From Flavobacterium amniphilum (GTDB taxonomy: Bacteria > Bacteroidota > Bacteroidia > Flavobacteriales > Flavobacteriaceae): a stretch of DNA of 64,000 bases. Positions within the stretch are counted from its first letter, which is position 1. The number at the start of each line of letters is the position of its first letter. The translations under genes were made by a program, and so were the position numbers. This document shows, piece by piece, positions 19,563-28,744 of this stretch. The notes beneath the pieces are model-generated. The model did no database searches and was not told the DNA's origin. It saw only the letters and a program-made list of their open reading frames with translations. The stretch spans positions 62,001-126,000 of the forward strand of contig NZ_JAMLJL010000003.1 of the NCBI RefSeq assembly GCF_023634845.1, read 5' to 3'.

Positions 19563-20645
19563 TTATTCAGCATACAATTCTAAATGGGAAAGCACATGTG
19601 ATGCATCCTCCATTTTATACTCGATTTTTTCGTTTTCTTTTACCATGCGTAAACCTTCCAGAAGGATTTTATCACCTTCAGACAAACCACTTGCAACAGC
19701 AAAAACGTGTGGTAATTCAGCCGCAATTGTAATTGCTCTTGATTTTACCTCGTTGTTTTTATCGATTACATAAACATATTTTTTCTCAAGTACTTCGAAA
19801 GTAGCTTTCTGTGGAATCAGCAAAGCATTTTTCAACGGAATAGTTGTTTGAACATTTCCGGTTTCTCCATGACGCAATAAACCTTTTGGATTAGGGAAAG
19901 TAGCTCTGAAAGCGATGTTTCCCGTTTCATTATTGAAGTCGGCTTCGATGGTTTCAACGATTCCGGTGTAACCGAAAGTTTCGTTATTGGCCATTACCAG
20001 ATTCACCTTAGCTTTACTGCTGCTTGCTTTCGATTTATAGTCTAAATATTCTGATTCAGGAACGTTGAAGTACACCCACATTTTACTGTTATCGGATAAA
20101 TTGGTCAACAAATCACCTTCTTCCAGCAAACTTCCCAAACGCACATGGAATTTATCTACGATACCATCAAACGGAGCTCTGATTTCAGTAAACTGCAAGT
20201 GCACTTTCATCAATGCCAATTCAGCTGTGGCCTTGTCCAATTTAGCTTTAGCCATCGCCAATTCATTGGGCGAAACAACATTTTTATCTGCCAATTTTTT
20301 GGTATTCTGATATTCGATTTTAACAAAATTAGCTTCAGCCTGAGCCTTTTGTACTTCAGCTTGGTACAAATTAGGCATGATCTGAAATAACAACTGGCCT
20401 TTACGTACAAACTGTCCTTCGTCAACAAATATCTTTTGCAGGTAACCTCTTTCCTGAGCTCTTAATTCAATATGATTTGAAGCATGTATCTGACAAACAT
20501 AATCTTTAGTAATAATGGTGTCTTTTTTAATTGGTGTAGTAACTAAAAAATGTGTTTTCTCTTCTTTTTCTTCTTTTTTGGAGTCGCAACTTATGTGTAG
20601 CAATAGTGTTAACACACCAGCCAGCAACAAAACTTTTTTTGCCAT
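19563..20645 (-). CDS. RND periplasmic adaptor lipoprotein (membrane fusion protein)
   Basis: First gene of the pump operon, 360 residues. It has a lipoprotein signal (LLLHISCDSKKEEK, Cys20), two lipoyl half-motifs (ERGYLQKIFVDEGQFVRKGQ and IRAPFDGIVDKFHVRLGSLL) flanking a coiled-coil hairpin (about residues 110-150), then beta-barrel and membrane-proximal domains. It links the transporter to the outer-membrane channel. It ends 19 bp before the transporter start. No regulator gene lies beside the operon. Confidence 0.94.
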   Translation of the reverse strand: MAKKVLLLAGVLTLLLHISCDSKKEEKEEKTHFLVTTPIKKDTIITKDYVCQIHASNHIELRAQERGYLQKIFVDEGQFVRKGQLLFQIMPNLYQAEVQKAQAEANFVKIEYQNTKKLADKNVVSPNELAMAKAKLDKATAELALMKVHLQFTEIRAPFDGIVDKFHVRLGSLLEEGDLLTNLSDNSKMWVYFNVPESEYLDYKSKASSSKAKVNLVMANNETFGYTGIVETIEADFNNETGNIAFRATFPNPKGLLRHGETGNVQTTIPLKNALLIPQKATFEVLEKKYVYVIDKNNEVKSRAITIAAELPHVFAVASGLSEGDKILLEGLRMVKENEKIEYKMEDASHVLSHLELYAE

Positions 20646-20929
20646 AACTAGGTAACAATAAATAGATTAAAATATTTTTGGATAAATGATTGCAACCTAT
20701 TTTACATTTTGCAAAACGGTTACAGGTATGGCTTGGAATAACAGAATATTATTCCTTCGGGGAACAAAACAAGTTGTTAGGACAGAGTAAGCATTTCAAA
20801 ACACACAACACGTACGAATACAGTAATATTTAAAAAACATGTATTCCGCAAATTGTGATGAAATAAATTTTCTGAAAAGTCAGTGAATAACTGCTAAAAA
20901 ACCACTATTCCCTTAAGCCATGAAGTTAT
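20646..20929. other. Intergenic region before the pump operon
   Basis: About 280 bp without a convincing gene. It presumably holds the promoter of the pump operon, but I see no clear TTG/TAnnTTTG pair on the minus strand and no repeat. Confidence 0.5.
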
Positions 20930-21316
20930 TTAGCTAAGATGGAATTTCCACTTACAGAAGAGTGCATAAAGTGGAAGTTTAGTGATTTTGGTAAATTGAA
21001 AAACCGGAAAAGCTACTGATTTTTCAATATATAAAACAACACTTGATAAAGTATAAGAATCAAATGTAAAAAACTCAATGTCGTCTAATTCAACTTCTGA
21101 AAGATCTTCCTGATCTTCATCCGGAACTGAATTAATGCGGTAAACTTTTGTTTCTCCTGTTCCTTTCTGTACAAAAGAAAGTGTTCTTCCTTTTTCTAAC
21201 TGAAACTTATTGGAAACGTCTTTGGCAGAAACAGAAAAAACCAATAAAAATACAGCCATCAAAGAGAGTAAACCCTTTGCTCTTTCTGCTATTATATTTT
21301 TATTGATTTTAAACAT
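20930..21316 (-). CDS. Hypothetical exported or membrane-anchored protein, 128 aa
   Basis: I do not recognise this protein. It has a hydrophobic N-terminal segment with a plausible signal peptide (GLLSLMAVFLLVFSVSAKD), a charged middle (SVPDEDQEDLSEVELDDIEF) and an unusual hydrophobic end (LPLYALFCKWKFHLS). The frame is intact and codon use matches neighbours. It stands alone, on the same strand as the DedA gene upstream of it. Confidence 0.6.
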   Translation of the reverse strand: MFKINKNIIAERAKGLLSLMAVFLLVFSVSAKDVSNKFQLEKGRTLSFVQKGTGETKVYRINSVPDEDQEDLSEVELDDIEFFTFDSYTLSSVVLYIEKSVAFPVFQFTKITKLPLYALFCKWKFHLS

Positions 21317-21359
21317 TTTATTTTTACGGCTGCAAAACTATAAAATAATTTCGTTCAGT

Positions 21360-22037
21360 CTATTCGAGATGCACTCTTTTTTTGAATAATTTCCAAAGTA
21401 CCGGAAGAGTTGTAAAAGCTACAATCCCGATTACTATAAATTCGATATAATGTTTTAGGTCAATTCCAAACTTGTCAAGGAATAGTGCATGAAGGTAATG
21501 TCCTGCGAAAATCATAGAGAATGACCACAGAATAGATCCGACAATATTATAATACATGAATTTCTTTTTATCCATTGCAACAATTCCCGCCACAACCGGC
21601 GCAAAAGTCCTTACAATAGGTAAAAATCGGGCAAAAACTATAGCTCTGTTTCCGTATTTTTCAAAAAAGTCTTTGGCTTGGTATAAATATTTCTTCTTGA
21701 AGAAAAAAGAATCCTTTTGATTATAAAGGTAACTTCCGCTTTTGGCACCAAACCAATACCCTGTCATATTCCCGAGGATACCCATCAGGGAAACCAACGA
21801 GGCAAAAACCGTTACATTCAGAAAATCGCTACCCAATGAAATTTGCTGCATCAATGTTTCACTGTAAATTCCCGCCAAAAAAAGCAAACTGTCTCCAGGT
21901 AAAAAGAATCCTGCCAACAAACCTGTTTCGGCAAAAACAATGAATAAAACAACAAGTAAACCTATTTTAACTCCTCCAAACTCCAGCAAAATATAGAATT
22001 CCGGATTCAGCAACTGCAACCAATTGAAATCTTCCAT
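21360..22037 (-). CDS. DedA family membrane protein
   Basis: A 225-residue DedA/SNARE-associated family protein of the inner membrane, with about five hydrophobic segments. Family motifs are seen: ETGLLAGFFLPGDSLLFLAG, then FFEKYGNRAIVFARFLPIVRTFAPVVAG with the conserved F-x-R-x3-R-x3-G pattern. Members act in membrane lipid homeostasis, several as undecaprenyl-phosphate or phospholipid flippases. It is separated from the carbonic anhydrase gene by a weak terminator and probably has its own promoter. Confidence 0.92.
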   Translation of the reverse strand: MEDFNWLQLLNPEFYILLEFGGVKIGLLVVLFIVFAETGLLAGFFLPGDSLLFLAGIYSETLMQQISLGSDFLNVTVFASLVSLMGILGNMTGYWFGAKSGSYLYNQKDSFFFKKKYLYQAKDFFEKYGNRAIVFARFLPIVRTFAPVVAGIVAMDKKKFMYYNIVGSILWSFSMIFAGHYLHALFLDKFGIDLKHYIEFIVIGIVAFTTLPVLWKLFKKRVHLE

Positions 22038-22059
22038 TCGGTAAATATAAGTATTTATA

Positions 22060-22095
22060 AAAAAGGCGAAGGTACTACAAATAGCACAATCGCCT
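22060..22095 (-). terminator. Probable terminator after the carbonic anhydrase operon
   Basis: Stem AGGCGA/TCGCCT (22064-22069 and 22090-22095) with a 20-nt loop. The minus-strand T-rich run follows. The stem is short, so this is a moderate call. Confidence 0.5.
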
Positions 22096-22119
22096 AAATT
22101 TTTAATTATTAAATTAATC

Positions 22120-22755
22120 TTAAATATCTAACTGATACAATTCGTGTAAATCTTCATTGCTTGAGAAATTCACATCCAGATCGGTTACATAACCCGAATT
22201 AAGTCCGTAAACCCAACCGTGTAACGTTAATTCCTGACCGTCTTTCCACGCTCCTTGCACGATAGATGTTTTAGCTAAATTCAGCACTTGTTCCTTCACA
22301 TTCAATTCAACAAACTTATTGAAACGCTCTTCTTCATCTTCAATATGAATCAACTTCTCCTTGTTCAGTCTGTAAATATCTTTGATATGTCTGATCCAGT
22401 TATCAATAATCCCATAAGAGCTGTTACCCATAGCTGCTTTGACACCACCACATCCATAGTGGCCACAAACGATAACATGCTTGACTTTCAACACATTCAC
22501 TGCATAATCCAGCACACTCAACATATTCATATCGCTATGGATAACCATATTGGCAATATTGCGGTGTACAAATACTTCACCGGCTTTTGTTCCGGTAATT
22601 TCGTTAGCCGGAACACGGCTGTCTGAACATCCAATCCATAACAGCGGCGGATTTTGCCCTTTAGACAAATCCTGAAAGAAATTAGGATCCTGGCCTAACT
22701 TCTCTTCTACCCACTTTTTATTATTATCCAGTATCTTTTTATAAAAATCGCTCAT
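22120..22755 (-). CDS. can: Beta-carbonic anhydrase
   Basis: Zinc enzyme interconverting CO2 and bicarbonate, 211 residues. The ligands are Cys43, Asp45 (CSDSRVPANEI), His99 and Cys102 (GHYGCGGV). Length and motifs match plant/E. coli-type beta enzymes. It lies 68 bp downstream of a second, more divergent carbonic anhydrase and the SulP transporter on the same strand, so all probably serve inorganic carbon supply. Confidence 0.95.
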   Translation of the reverse strand: MSDFYKKILDNNKKWVEEKLGQDPNFFQDLSKGQNPPLLWIGCSDSRVPANEITGTKAGEVFVHRNIANMVIHSDMNMLSVLDYAVNVLKVKHVIVCGHYGCGGVKAAMGNSSYGIIDNWIRHIKDIYRLNKEKLIHIEDEEERFNKFVELNVKEQVLNLAKTSIVQGAWKDGQELTLHGWVYGLNSGYVTDLDVNFSSNEDLHELYQLDI

Positions 22756-22822
22756 GCTGTTTTATTATCAAGTTAAAATTAGGAATTATTGCTTATTAAG
22801 ACAAAAACTAAATCAACAAGCG

Positions 22823-23467
22823 TTAGTCTTTGACAAACTCACTGTCACCGTAAAATTCAACATCACCCGTTTCAACGTTGTACATTGCACCGATAATTCC
22901 AATTTCACCATTTTCAATCATTTCAGCTAAAATGTGGCTGCGTTGCAAAACAGACTTCACTGTTCTTTTCACATTGATTTCCGCTACATTTTCAACGAAC
23001 TCAGGGTTTTTGGAACTTCTTTCTTCCTTAGTGATTTGCTCTTCATAAACCGCAGGCTGCAATTTAGACAAAAGCTCTGTCAGGTTACCCATTTCCACGT
23101 GGTCACAAGCTCCTTTAACTGCTCCGCATTTAGTATGCCCCAACACTACAATCAATTTTGAACCTGCTACTTTACAAGCAAACTCCATACTCCCAAGGAT
23201 ATCTGTATTTACAACATTTCCGGCAATACGGATAGAAAAAACATCTCCCAATCCCTGATCAAAGATCAATTCTGCAGAAGTACGGCTGTCGATACAACTT
23301 AAAATCGTTGCAAACGGCCATTGTCCTTCACTTGTAGCATTAACCTGCTCCAGTAAATCACGGTGTAGTTTCAGGTTGTTTACGAAACGGCCGTTCCCTT
23401 CTTTTAAAAGTTCTAATGCTTTTTTTGGTGTTATTTCTGACTGTAATTCTTTATTTAAAGTTCTCAT
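22823..23467 (-). CDS. Second beta-carbonic anhydrase, divergent
   Basis: A 214-residue beta-class protein with zinc ligands Cys58, Asp60 (SCIDSRTSAELIF), His111 and Cys114 (GHTKCGAVKGA). It differs much from its neighbour at 22120, so it is not a recent duplicate. It starts 12 bp after the SulP gene, so they form one transcript. In other bacteria, SulP transporters are often paired with or fused to carbonic anhydrase, which points to bicarbonate import followed by equilibration. Confidence 0.94.
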   Translation of the reverse strand: MRTLNKELQSEITPKKALELLKEGNGRFVNNLKLHRDLLEQVNATSEGQWPFATILSCIDSRTSAELIFDQGLGDVFSIRIAGNVVNTDILGSMEFACKVAGSKLIVVLGHTKCGAVKGACDHVEMGNLTELLSKLQPAVYEEQITKEERSSKNPEFVENVAEINVKRTVKSVLQRSHILAEMIENGEIGIIGAMYNVETGDVEFYGDSEFVKD

Positions 23468-23479
23468 AATTTTTATATT

Positions 23480-25255
23480 TTAATTTGTTGTGTGTTCTAC
23501 GTAAATGTGTTTTTCTTCTTCTCCGGTGTTTTCAAGTTCGTAAGCTTTTTTAAATCCTACCAACTTCACCTTGATGTTTTCTTCTTTAGACCTGATCTTT
23601 TTAAATTCTTTAATCAAATCCAATACGTCGTGTGCAATATACACCGTATCTGATGCATTGATCACAACTTTTGAATTTTCAGGGATAGACGACAAAGTTG
23701 TTTTAATAGCTGCCTTATTCAAAAATGAAACTTCCTGTGCAAGGTCGATATGAATGACGTCACCATCTTGGTATTCCTGCTTTCTGAATTTATAAGCACG
23801 TTGCATATTTCCTTTCAGAATAAAGATCACACTGATAATTAATCCAAGGGCAACTCCTTTCAGTAAATCTGTAAATACAACTGCAATAGTCGTTGCAAAA
23901 AAAGGAAAATATAAATACTGATTTCTTAAAACGGTCTTTTTAAATTCCGGGTTACCCATTATTTTGTATACCAAATTTACAATCTGAACCAAGAATAACA
24001 AAGCAACAATACCCCATGTCAGTGTTGTGAACGCTGTATTATCATAAGCCACTTTAAATCCGATGAGCGATAAAATCAGAATATTGATATCTACAGGCAT
24101 AAATTTAGCAAAATGCTTGATATTAGGCACAGCTAATTTATAACCAACCAATAAAAGAACGGCTGCCAAAGTTGCCAAAGGTATTTTATTCAGTAAAAAA
24201 GGAATAGAAACTGCGCTCACCAAAAGTAATATACCATGTGTGATAGCCGACATTTTAGTCTGCGCCCCGGCATTTGCATTAGCCGATGTCCTTACCACTA
24301 CCGACGTCATTGGCAAACCACCTAAAAGTGAACTCACTATATTACCAACACCTTGTGCTTTTAACTCAACATTCGTATCCGTATAACGTTTGTGCACATC
24401 CATACGGTCAGCAGCTTCGATACACAGAAGTGTTTCAATTGATGCAACCACAGCAATAGTAATTGCCACAACCCAAACCTCTTTATTCCCTATCTGAGAA
24501 AAGTCAGGAAACACAAAACTCTGTTTGAATTCATCAAAAGACTTCGGCACCGGCAAACTCACCAAATGGTCACCTGTGATAGCCAAAGAACTGCCTGATG
24601 CAATAAAAAACTGATTAATGGCAACACCTGCAATTACAGCCACTAAAGCTGCCGGTACTAATTTTAAGTTGCGAAGGAAAGGCACTTTGGTCCAACCAAT
24701 CAGAATGAAAAGCGACACCAAAGCCACTATTACGGCTCCGGCATGAATATTACCCATAACCGAAAAGATTTCCGAGAACGTATTTTCCCCATCCGGTTGC
24801 AAAAAGGCAAAATCACCTTCATAATCCTTATCATAACCCACTGCGTGCGGAATTTGTTTCAGGAAGATAATAATACCAATACCAGCCAACATTCCTTCAA
24901 TTACATTGTTTGGAAAATAATTAGAGATGGTACCAGCTTTAATGAAACCTAAAATGATCTGGAAAATACCCGCTATGAATACAGCCAGCAAAAACGCTTC
25001 GAAACTTCCCAAAGAAGTAATAGCTGTTAAAACAATTGCTGTTAAACCGGCAGCAGGACCCGAAACCGATAAATGGGATTTACTTAAACTCCCTACAACA
25101 ATTCCACCTACCACTCCGGCGATGATCCCTGAAAACAACGGTGCACCCGATGCCAAAGCAATACCTAAACACAAAGGTAAGGCTACTAAAAATACCACTA
25201 ACCCGGCAGGAATATCCGAATTAAGGCTACCAAAAATATTTACTTTTTTTGTCAT
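23480..25255 (-). CDS. SulP family anion transporter, likely bicarbonate
   Basis: A 591-residue SulP/SLC26-type transporter with 12-14 membrane segments. The N-terminal motif DIPAGLVVFLVALPLCLGIA and the following GLTAIV helix are family hallmarks. A C-terminal cytosolic STAS domain (about residues 490-585, VIHIDLAQEVSFLNKAAIK) is present. SulP proteins carry sulfate, bicarbonate or other anions; the two carbonic anhydrase genes on the same transcript favour bicarbonate (BicA-like). A small membrane-protein gene lies upstream on the same strand and may belong to the operon. Confidence 0.93.
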   Translation of the reverse strand: MTKKVNIFGSLNSDIPAGLVVFLVALPLCLGIALASGAPLFSGIIAGVVGGIVVGSLSKSHLSVSGPAAGLTAIVLTAITSLGSFEAFLLAVFIAGIFQIILGFIKAGTISNYFPNNVIEGMLAGIGIIIFLKQIPHAVGYDKDYEGDFAFLQPDGENTFSEIFSVMGNIHAGAVIVALVSLFILIGWTKVPFLRNLKLVPAALVAVIAGVAINQFFIASGSSLAITGDHLVSLPVPKSFDEFKQSFVFPDFSQIGNKEVWVVAITIAVVASIETLLCIEAADRMDVHKRYTDTNVELKAQGVGNIVSSLLGGLPMTSVVVRTSANANAGAQTKMSAITHGILLLVSAVSIPFLLNKIPLATLAAVLLLVGYKLAVPNIKHFAKFMPVDINILILSLIGFKVAYDNTAFTTLTWGIVALLFLVQIVNLVYKIMGNPEFKKTVLRNQYLYFPFFATTIAVVFTDLLKGVALGLIISVIFILKGNMQRAYKFRKQEYQDGDVIHIDLAQEVSFLNKAAIKTTLSSIPENSKVVINASDTVYIAHDVLDLIKEFKKIRSKEENIKVKLVGFKKAYELENTGEEEKHIYVEHTTN

Positions 25256-25314
25256 AAACCTTTACAATTTTAAAACAATATGTCGCTCCGGAACTTTTCC
25301 GGAGTCCTATTATT

Positions 25315-25605
25315 TTAAGCTTGTTCAGGCGGAGGGAAGAATAATAAAGGATTTGAAGAATAATCTTTGAGCAGATATACTTCAAAATTGTCCTGTGTAG
25401 TTTCGTCAAACATGAAATCCTGAAAAACACTTCGTTCCAATACCACTTCAGCTTTCACCTGCTTGGTATTTTTCTGGTGTTCTTCTTCTTCCGTAATGTT
25501 ATAGGTAAATGTCGAGTTAGTCTTCTCGTTGATTACCCATACGATAATCGAAGAAAACTGAAACAGTATAAAGATACCCAAAACTATTTTGGCGAAAAAT
25601 TTCAT
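25315..25605 (-). CDS. Small membrane-anchored protein, 96 aa, upstream of SulP
   Basis: One N-terminal hydrophobic segment (FAKIVLGIFILFQFSSIIVWV) followed by a polar, acidic periplasmic part and the end LLFFPPPEQA. I do not recognise it. It lies 59 bp upstream of the SulP gene on the same strand and has a well-formed promoter, so it may lead the SulP-carbonic anhydrase operon. The -7 box lies only 4 bp from the ATG, implying a leaderless or nearly leaderless message. Confidence 0.65.
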   Translation of the reverse strand: MKFFAKIVLGIFILFQFSSIIVWVINEKTNSTFTYNITEEEEHQKNTKQVKAEVVLERSVFQDFMFDETTQDNFEVYLLKDYSSNPLLFFPPPEQA

Positions 25606-25609
25606 GGGG

Positions 25610-25640
25610 CAAAAGTATCATTTTATAACCAATTACCAAA
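25610..25640 (-). promoter_or_regulatory. Promoter of the 96-aa gene / SulP operon
   Basis: Minus strand: TTTG (25637-25640), a 19-bp gap, then TACTTTTG (25610-25617). Both boxes fit TTG-N17-23-TAnnTTTG. The start codon at 25605 coincides with the expected transcription start. Confidence 0.7.
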
Positions 25641-25661
25641 GGACTTAACATTTTCTTACCA

Positions 25662-25696
25662 ATAAAAAAGCCTTGATTTATTCTATCAAGGCTTTT
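25662..25696 (-). terminator. Terminator after the metal operon
   Basis: Perfect 12-bp stem AAAAGCCTTGAT (25666-25677) with ATCAAGGCTTTT (25685-25696); minus-strand T run beyond it. It lies just downstream of the HMA-domain gene. Confidence 0.9.
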
Positions 25697-25700
25697 AAAA

Positions 25701-26042
25701 TTACTTTATCCGTTCGTACTGGCAACAGGTATGAAGCTTATTATAATCAGCTTCAGAGGCTTTTACATTCTTGGTATCATGTCCTACTTTGGCCACCGCT
25801 TTTTCCACATCACCGACTGAACATTTCTCTTCATTCAGGATCAGGCGCAGCGTTGTATCTTCGGTATTCCAGACAGCACTTTTTACTCCGGCAACCGAAA
25901 AAGCGGCTTTCTCGATACGCTTCTTGCACATCTCGCAGTTTCCGTTGACCTCAACATTGTACTTTGCATTTTTATTCTTATTTCCCTGAGCCATTCCGGT
26001 AAACCCGATCATCAGCATCAACAGTAAAACTATATTTTTCAT
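25701..26042 (-). CDS. Secreted heavy-metal-associated (HMA) domain protein
   Basis: A 113-residue protein with signal peptide (to GMAQ, about residue 19) and an HMA/CopZ-like ferredoxin fold. The metal-binding pair is Cys36-x2-Cys39 in VNGNCEMCKKRIEKAA, and the following VAGVKSAVWN strand is typical. A C-terminal HTCCQYERIK adds two more cysteines. HMA proteins bind Cu(I) or similar soft metals; export to the periplasm suggests a metal carrier or buffer. It starts 16 bp after the TonB receptor gene and ends the operon. Confidence 0.9.
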   Translation of the reverse strand: MKNIVLLLMLMIGFTGMAQGNKNKNAKYNVEVNGNCEMCKKRIEKAAFSVAGVKSAVWNTEDTTLRLILNEEKCSVGDVEKAVAKVGHDTKNVKASEADYNKLHTCCQYERIK

Positions 26043-26058
26043 TTCTTATTCTTTTAAA

Positions 26059-28056
26059 TTATTTGACTTTAAAGCGTAATCCGGCGTAGAACATCTGCCC
26101 GAAAACCGGCGCATATACCACTGAAGTATCAAAATTTGTTCCAAAAGGATCATTGACACCCACAATCGCTTTATCCTGCTTGTAATTCCCTAAGTTCTCA
26201 ACCCCTACATACATTTCAAACGTGGATGAAAAGGTACGGGTAATTTGTGAATTCATCACAATAAAAGACGGTGACATTTGCGGTAATTCGCCTCCCGTAT
26301 TAGGCAGTTGTTGTTTCCCTAACCAGTTCAGGGTATAGTCGAATCGCCATTGCTGTCCTTTTTCTTTGATGTGGGTTTCGAATTCAAGGTTTGTAAAGAA
26401 GCGATGCTTCGCCTGTAACGGACGCTGGAAACTACCCGAGTTGTAATCGGTTTTGATGTCGTAATACTTATAAGCCGAACGAAAGTTCAAATGCTTGATA
26501 ATTTCGGTATTGAATTCGACCTGCAGACTGTTTGCGTATGAATTCCCTTTCAGGTTGTAAAAATCGACCTGACCGCTTCCCTGGAATAAATCAACCACCA
26601 CCTGGTTTTGGAAATCGGTGCGGTAAAAATCGACAGAAGCATCTGATTTCATTCCGAACCATTCGAATTTTTGTAGTAATCCGAAGCCATAATTCCAGGC
26701 AATTTCGGGATCGAGACCATAGATCTTACCACCGTTATCCAAGATATTGAAGTTTCTTGAACTTCCGAATAACTGTTGGTTTTCTGCAAAAATATTAGCC
26801 GAACGTTTTCCCCTACCGGCAGAAAACCGGATTACACCCTGATCCCACGGATTATAACGCACATGCAATCTTGGTGTAACAAATACTCCCAAGCGGTTAT
26901 GGTAATCCAGACGGCCACCCAACACCATGCTCATGTTATCTCCGTTATCGTATGTATACTCAAAAAAACTCCCCAACGAAGTGTCCTTGCGACTTACATC
27001 GGCAGTATTTACAAACTCCTGGTATTCATCATACGTAAAATTCAAACCAGTTGCGAATTTGTGCATGGTATTATTGATGATCGAATTGAAAATCAAATTG
27101 GAATAAGCACTCTTCTGTTTGATATCATAGGTACGCAATCCGAAATATGACTGTTGGTTGTGCGAAGTATAGGCATTTTGGAAACCAATACTCTGATACG
27201 GCATATCCTGCCATACATAGCCTAATTTAGAAGAGAAATCAAAACGCTCTGTATTGATTTCGGAACCCCAGTAGGTTGTGGTTAATTTATGCATATTAGG
27301 GTCAAAATCAACTTCACCGGTTTGCTTTTCATCATTCATATACCTGAAATTCAGGAAGCTCACCCATCCTTTTGCCGGATTAGCATACTGCCAGCGGTTC
27401 ATGATGTTAATCTGATTACCTAATGGGTTATCCAGGAAACCATCGTTATTCATATCATTTTTAGCCACACGCATATTGCCGTGTACCAATAAACTGGTTG
27501 ACCACAAACTGTCAATCTTTTGGGCCAGATGTGTATTCAATTCAAAGCGGGAATCGGTTGAGCCGTAAGCATTCAGGAAGAACGGTATTTCTTTGGACGG
27601 TTTCAGTAATTCGGTGTTGATTTGACCCGAGATACTCTCAAAGCCATTAACAACACTTCCGGCGCCTTTGGTAATCTGGATACTTTCTACCCAAGTTCCC
27701 GGAGTAAAAGACAATCCGAAAGCCTGTGAAGCACCTCGTACCGAAGGAATGTTCTCCTCGGCAATTAACAGATACGGACTCGTTAATCCGAGCATTTTAA
27801 TTTGTTTGGTACCCGTTAAGGCATCCGAGAAGTTCACGTCGATAGACGGATTGGTCTCAAAACTTTCCGCCAGGTTACAACAGGCTGCTTTGAGTAATTC
27901 TTTGCTGGATAAAACAGTTGTATTTGTTGTTTTCAGCAATGATTTTTGTGTTTTCGCTCTTTTCCCGTCGACTTTGACCGTCTGCAAGGTATCCTGCGTT
28001 TGTGCAGAAGTCTCTACAGTAAGGAAAACAACAAAAAACAATACTATTTTTTTCAT
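26059..28056 (-). CDS. TonB-dependent receptor, probable metal (copper) type
   Basis: A 665-residue outer-membrane receptor with signal peptide (to TSAQ), a plug domain starting near residue 45, and a beta-barrel ending in the aromatic GLRFKVK region. It lacks the N-terminal carboxypeptidase-regulatory domain often seen in Bacteroidota. A Cys59-Cys60 pair lies in LLKAACCNLAESFE within the plug; I recall this pair as conserved in receptors next to HMA genes. With an HMA protein downstream and a Cys-rich HYC_CC_PP-type protein upstream on the same strand, copper or a related metal is the likely substrate; this is inference. Confidence 0.92.
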   Translation of the reverse strand: MKKIVLFFVVFLTVETSAQTQDTLQTVKVDGKRAKTQKSLLKTTNTTVLSSKELLKAACCNLAESFETNPSIDVNFSDALTGTKQIKMLGLTSPYLLIAEENIPSVRGASQAFGLSFTPGTWVESIQITKGAGSVVNGFESISGQINTELLKPSKEIPFFLNAYGSTDSRFELNTHLAQKIDSLWSTSLLVHGNMRVAKNDMNNDGFLDNPLGNQINIMNRWQYANPAKGWVSFLNFRYMNDEKQTGEVDFDPNMHKLTTTYWGSEINTERFDFSSKLGYVWQDMPYQSIGFQNAYTSHNQQSYFGLRTYDIKQKSAYSNLIFNSIINNTMHKFATGLNFTYDEYQEFVNTADVSRKDTSLGSFFEYTYDNGDNMSMVLGGRLDYHNRLGVFVTPRLHVRYNPWDQGVIRFSAGRGKRSANIFAENQQLFGSSRNFNILDNGGKIYGLDPEIAWNYGFGLLQKFEWFGMKSDASVDFYRTDFQNQVVVDLFQGSGQVDFYNLKGNSYANSLQVEFNTEIIKHLNFRSAYKYYDIKTDYNSGSFQRPLQAKHRFFTNLEFETHIKEKGQQWRFDYTLNWLGKQQLPNTGGELPQMSPSFIVMNSQITRTFSSTFEMYVGVENLGNYKQDKAIVGVNDPFGTNFDTSVVYAPVFGQMFYAGLRFKVK

Positions 28057-28109
28057 TGTATGGGGTAATTAAATGTTTATAAAATCAAATTCTGATTCAG
28101 AAACATTAA

Positions 28110-28535
28110 TCACGCATAGAAAATATACTGAGAATAAAGCTGATACAGCGGCGGTGCGTGTGTATCGCAATAAAACGAAGGGTTTTCGCTTTTGGTTACA
28201 ATTTCCTCAAAGGCAAAAAGTGAAGTTGGCTGCCAGAAACTGACATTATTCAAAGTAACCAGATCCAGCTGGAATGTTTTAACCAAAACATTTTCGGAAG
28301 TGGTTTTTTCTATTTTGATTTTATTGTTCTTGCAGCAGGCACTATCGCTGTCTTCCTGTGCACAACATTTTTTTTCAGTTTCGGTTTTCTTTTCGGTACA
28401 AGAGTCATCTGTCCTGTAAGCAAACGAAACACCTGAAAGCTCACCGGCACAATAATGCACATTGAACGCCAGTCCGACATTGGAAACCAATATCAGAAAG
28501 GACAATACGATTACTATGTGTTTTTTTATTTTCAT
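28110..28535 (-). CDS. HYC_CC_PP family secreted cysteine-rich protein
   Basis: First gene of the metal operon. I take the ATG at 28535 (MKIKKHIVIVLSFLILVSN) rather than 28553, since the signal peptide starts there. The mature protein has the three elements that name the family: HYC at residues 27-29, a Cys-rich patch (KKCCAQEDSDSACCKNN) and a late PP (THAPPLYQLY). It is about 141 residues and should be periplasmic or surface located. The Cys pairs suggest metal binding. Its link to the TonB receptor 53 bp downstream and to the HMA protein supports a role in metal capture or sensing. Confidence 0.85.
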   Translation of the reverse strand: MKIKKHIVIVLSFLILVSNVGLAFNVHYCAGELSGVSFAYRTDDSCTEKKTETEKKCCAQEDSDSACCKNNKIKIEKTTSENVLVKTFQLDLVTLNNVSFWQPTSLFAFEEIVTKSENPSFYCDTHAPPLYQLYSQYIFYA

Positions 28536-28664
28536 TATGCTTTCAGGAGTCAAAATTAGACATTTTTTAGAATCCGGGTACTAAAATCTTGTTAATTGAT
28601 TTCGACACTTAGTCTTAACCGAAAAACAGGCTAACGTTTCTACTCCAAAAAACATGATTACCAT

Positions 28665-28694
28665 TAAAAAAGGCTGTACAATTGCACAGCCTTT
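28665..28694 (-). terminator. Terminator after the double-glycine peptide genes
   Basis: Stem AAAGGCTGT (28669-28677) with ACAGCCTTT (28686-28694), 9 bp perfect; minus-strand T run follows. It lies 50 bp downstream of the last small peptide gene. Confidence 0.85.
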
Positions 28695-28744
28695 CTATCG
28701 TCAAAACAGACAGCCAACACAAAACTGCCTGCTTAGTAAAAGCA

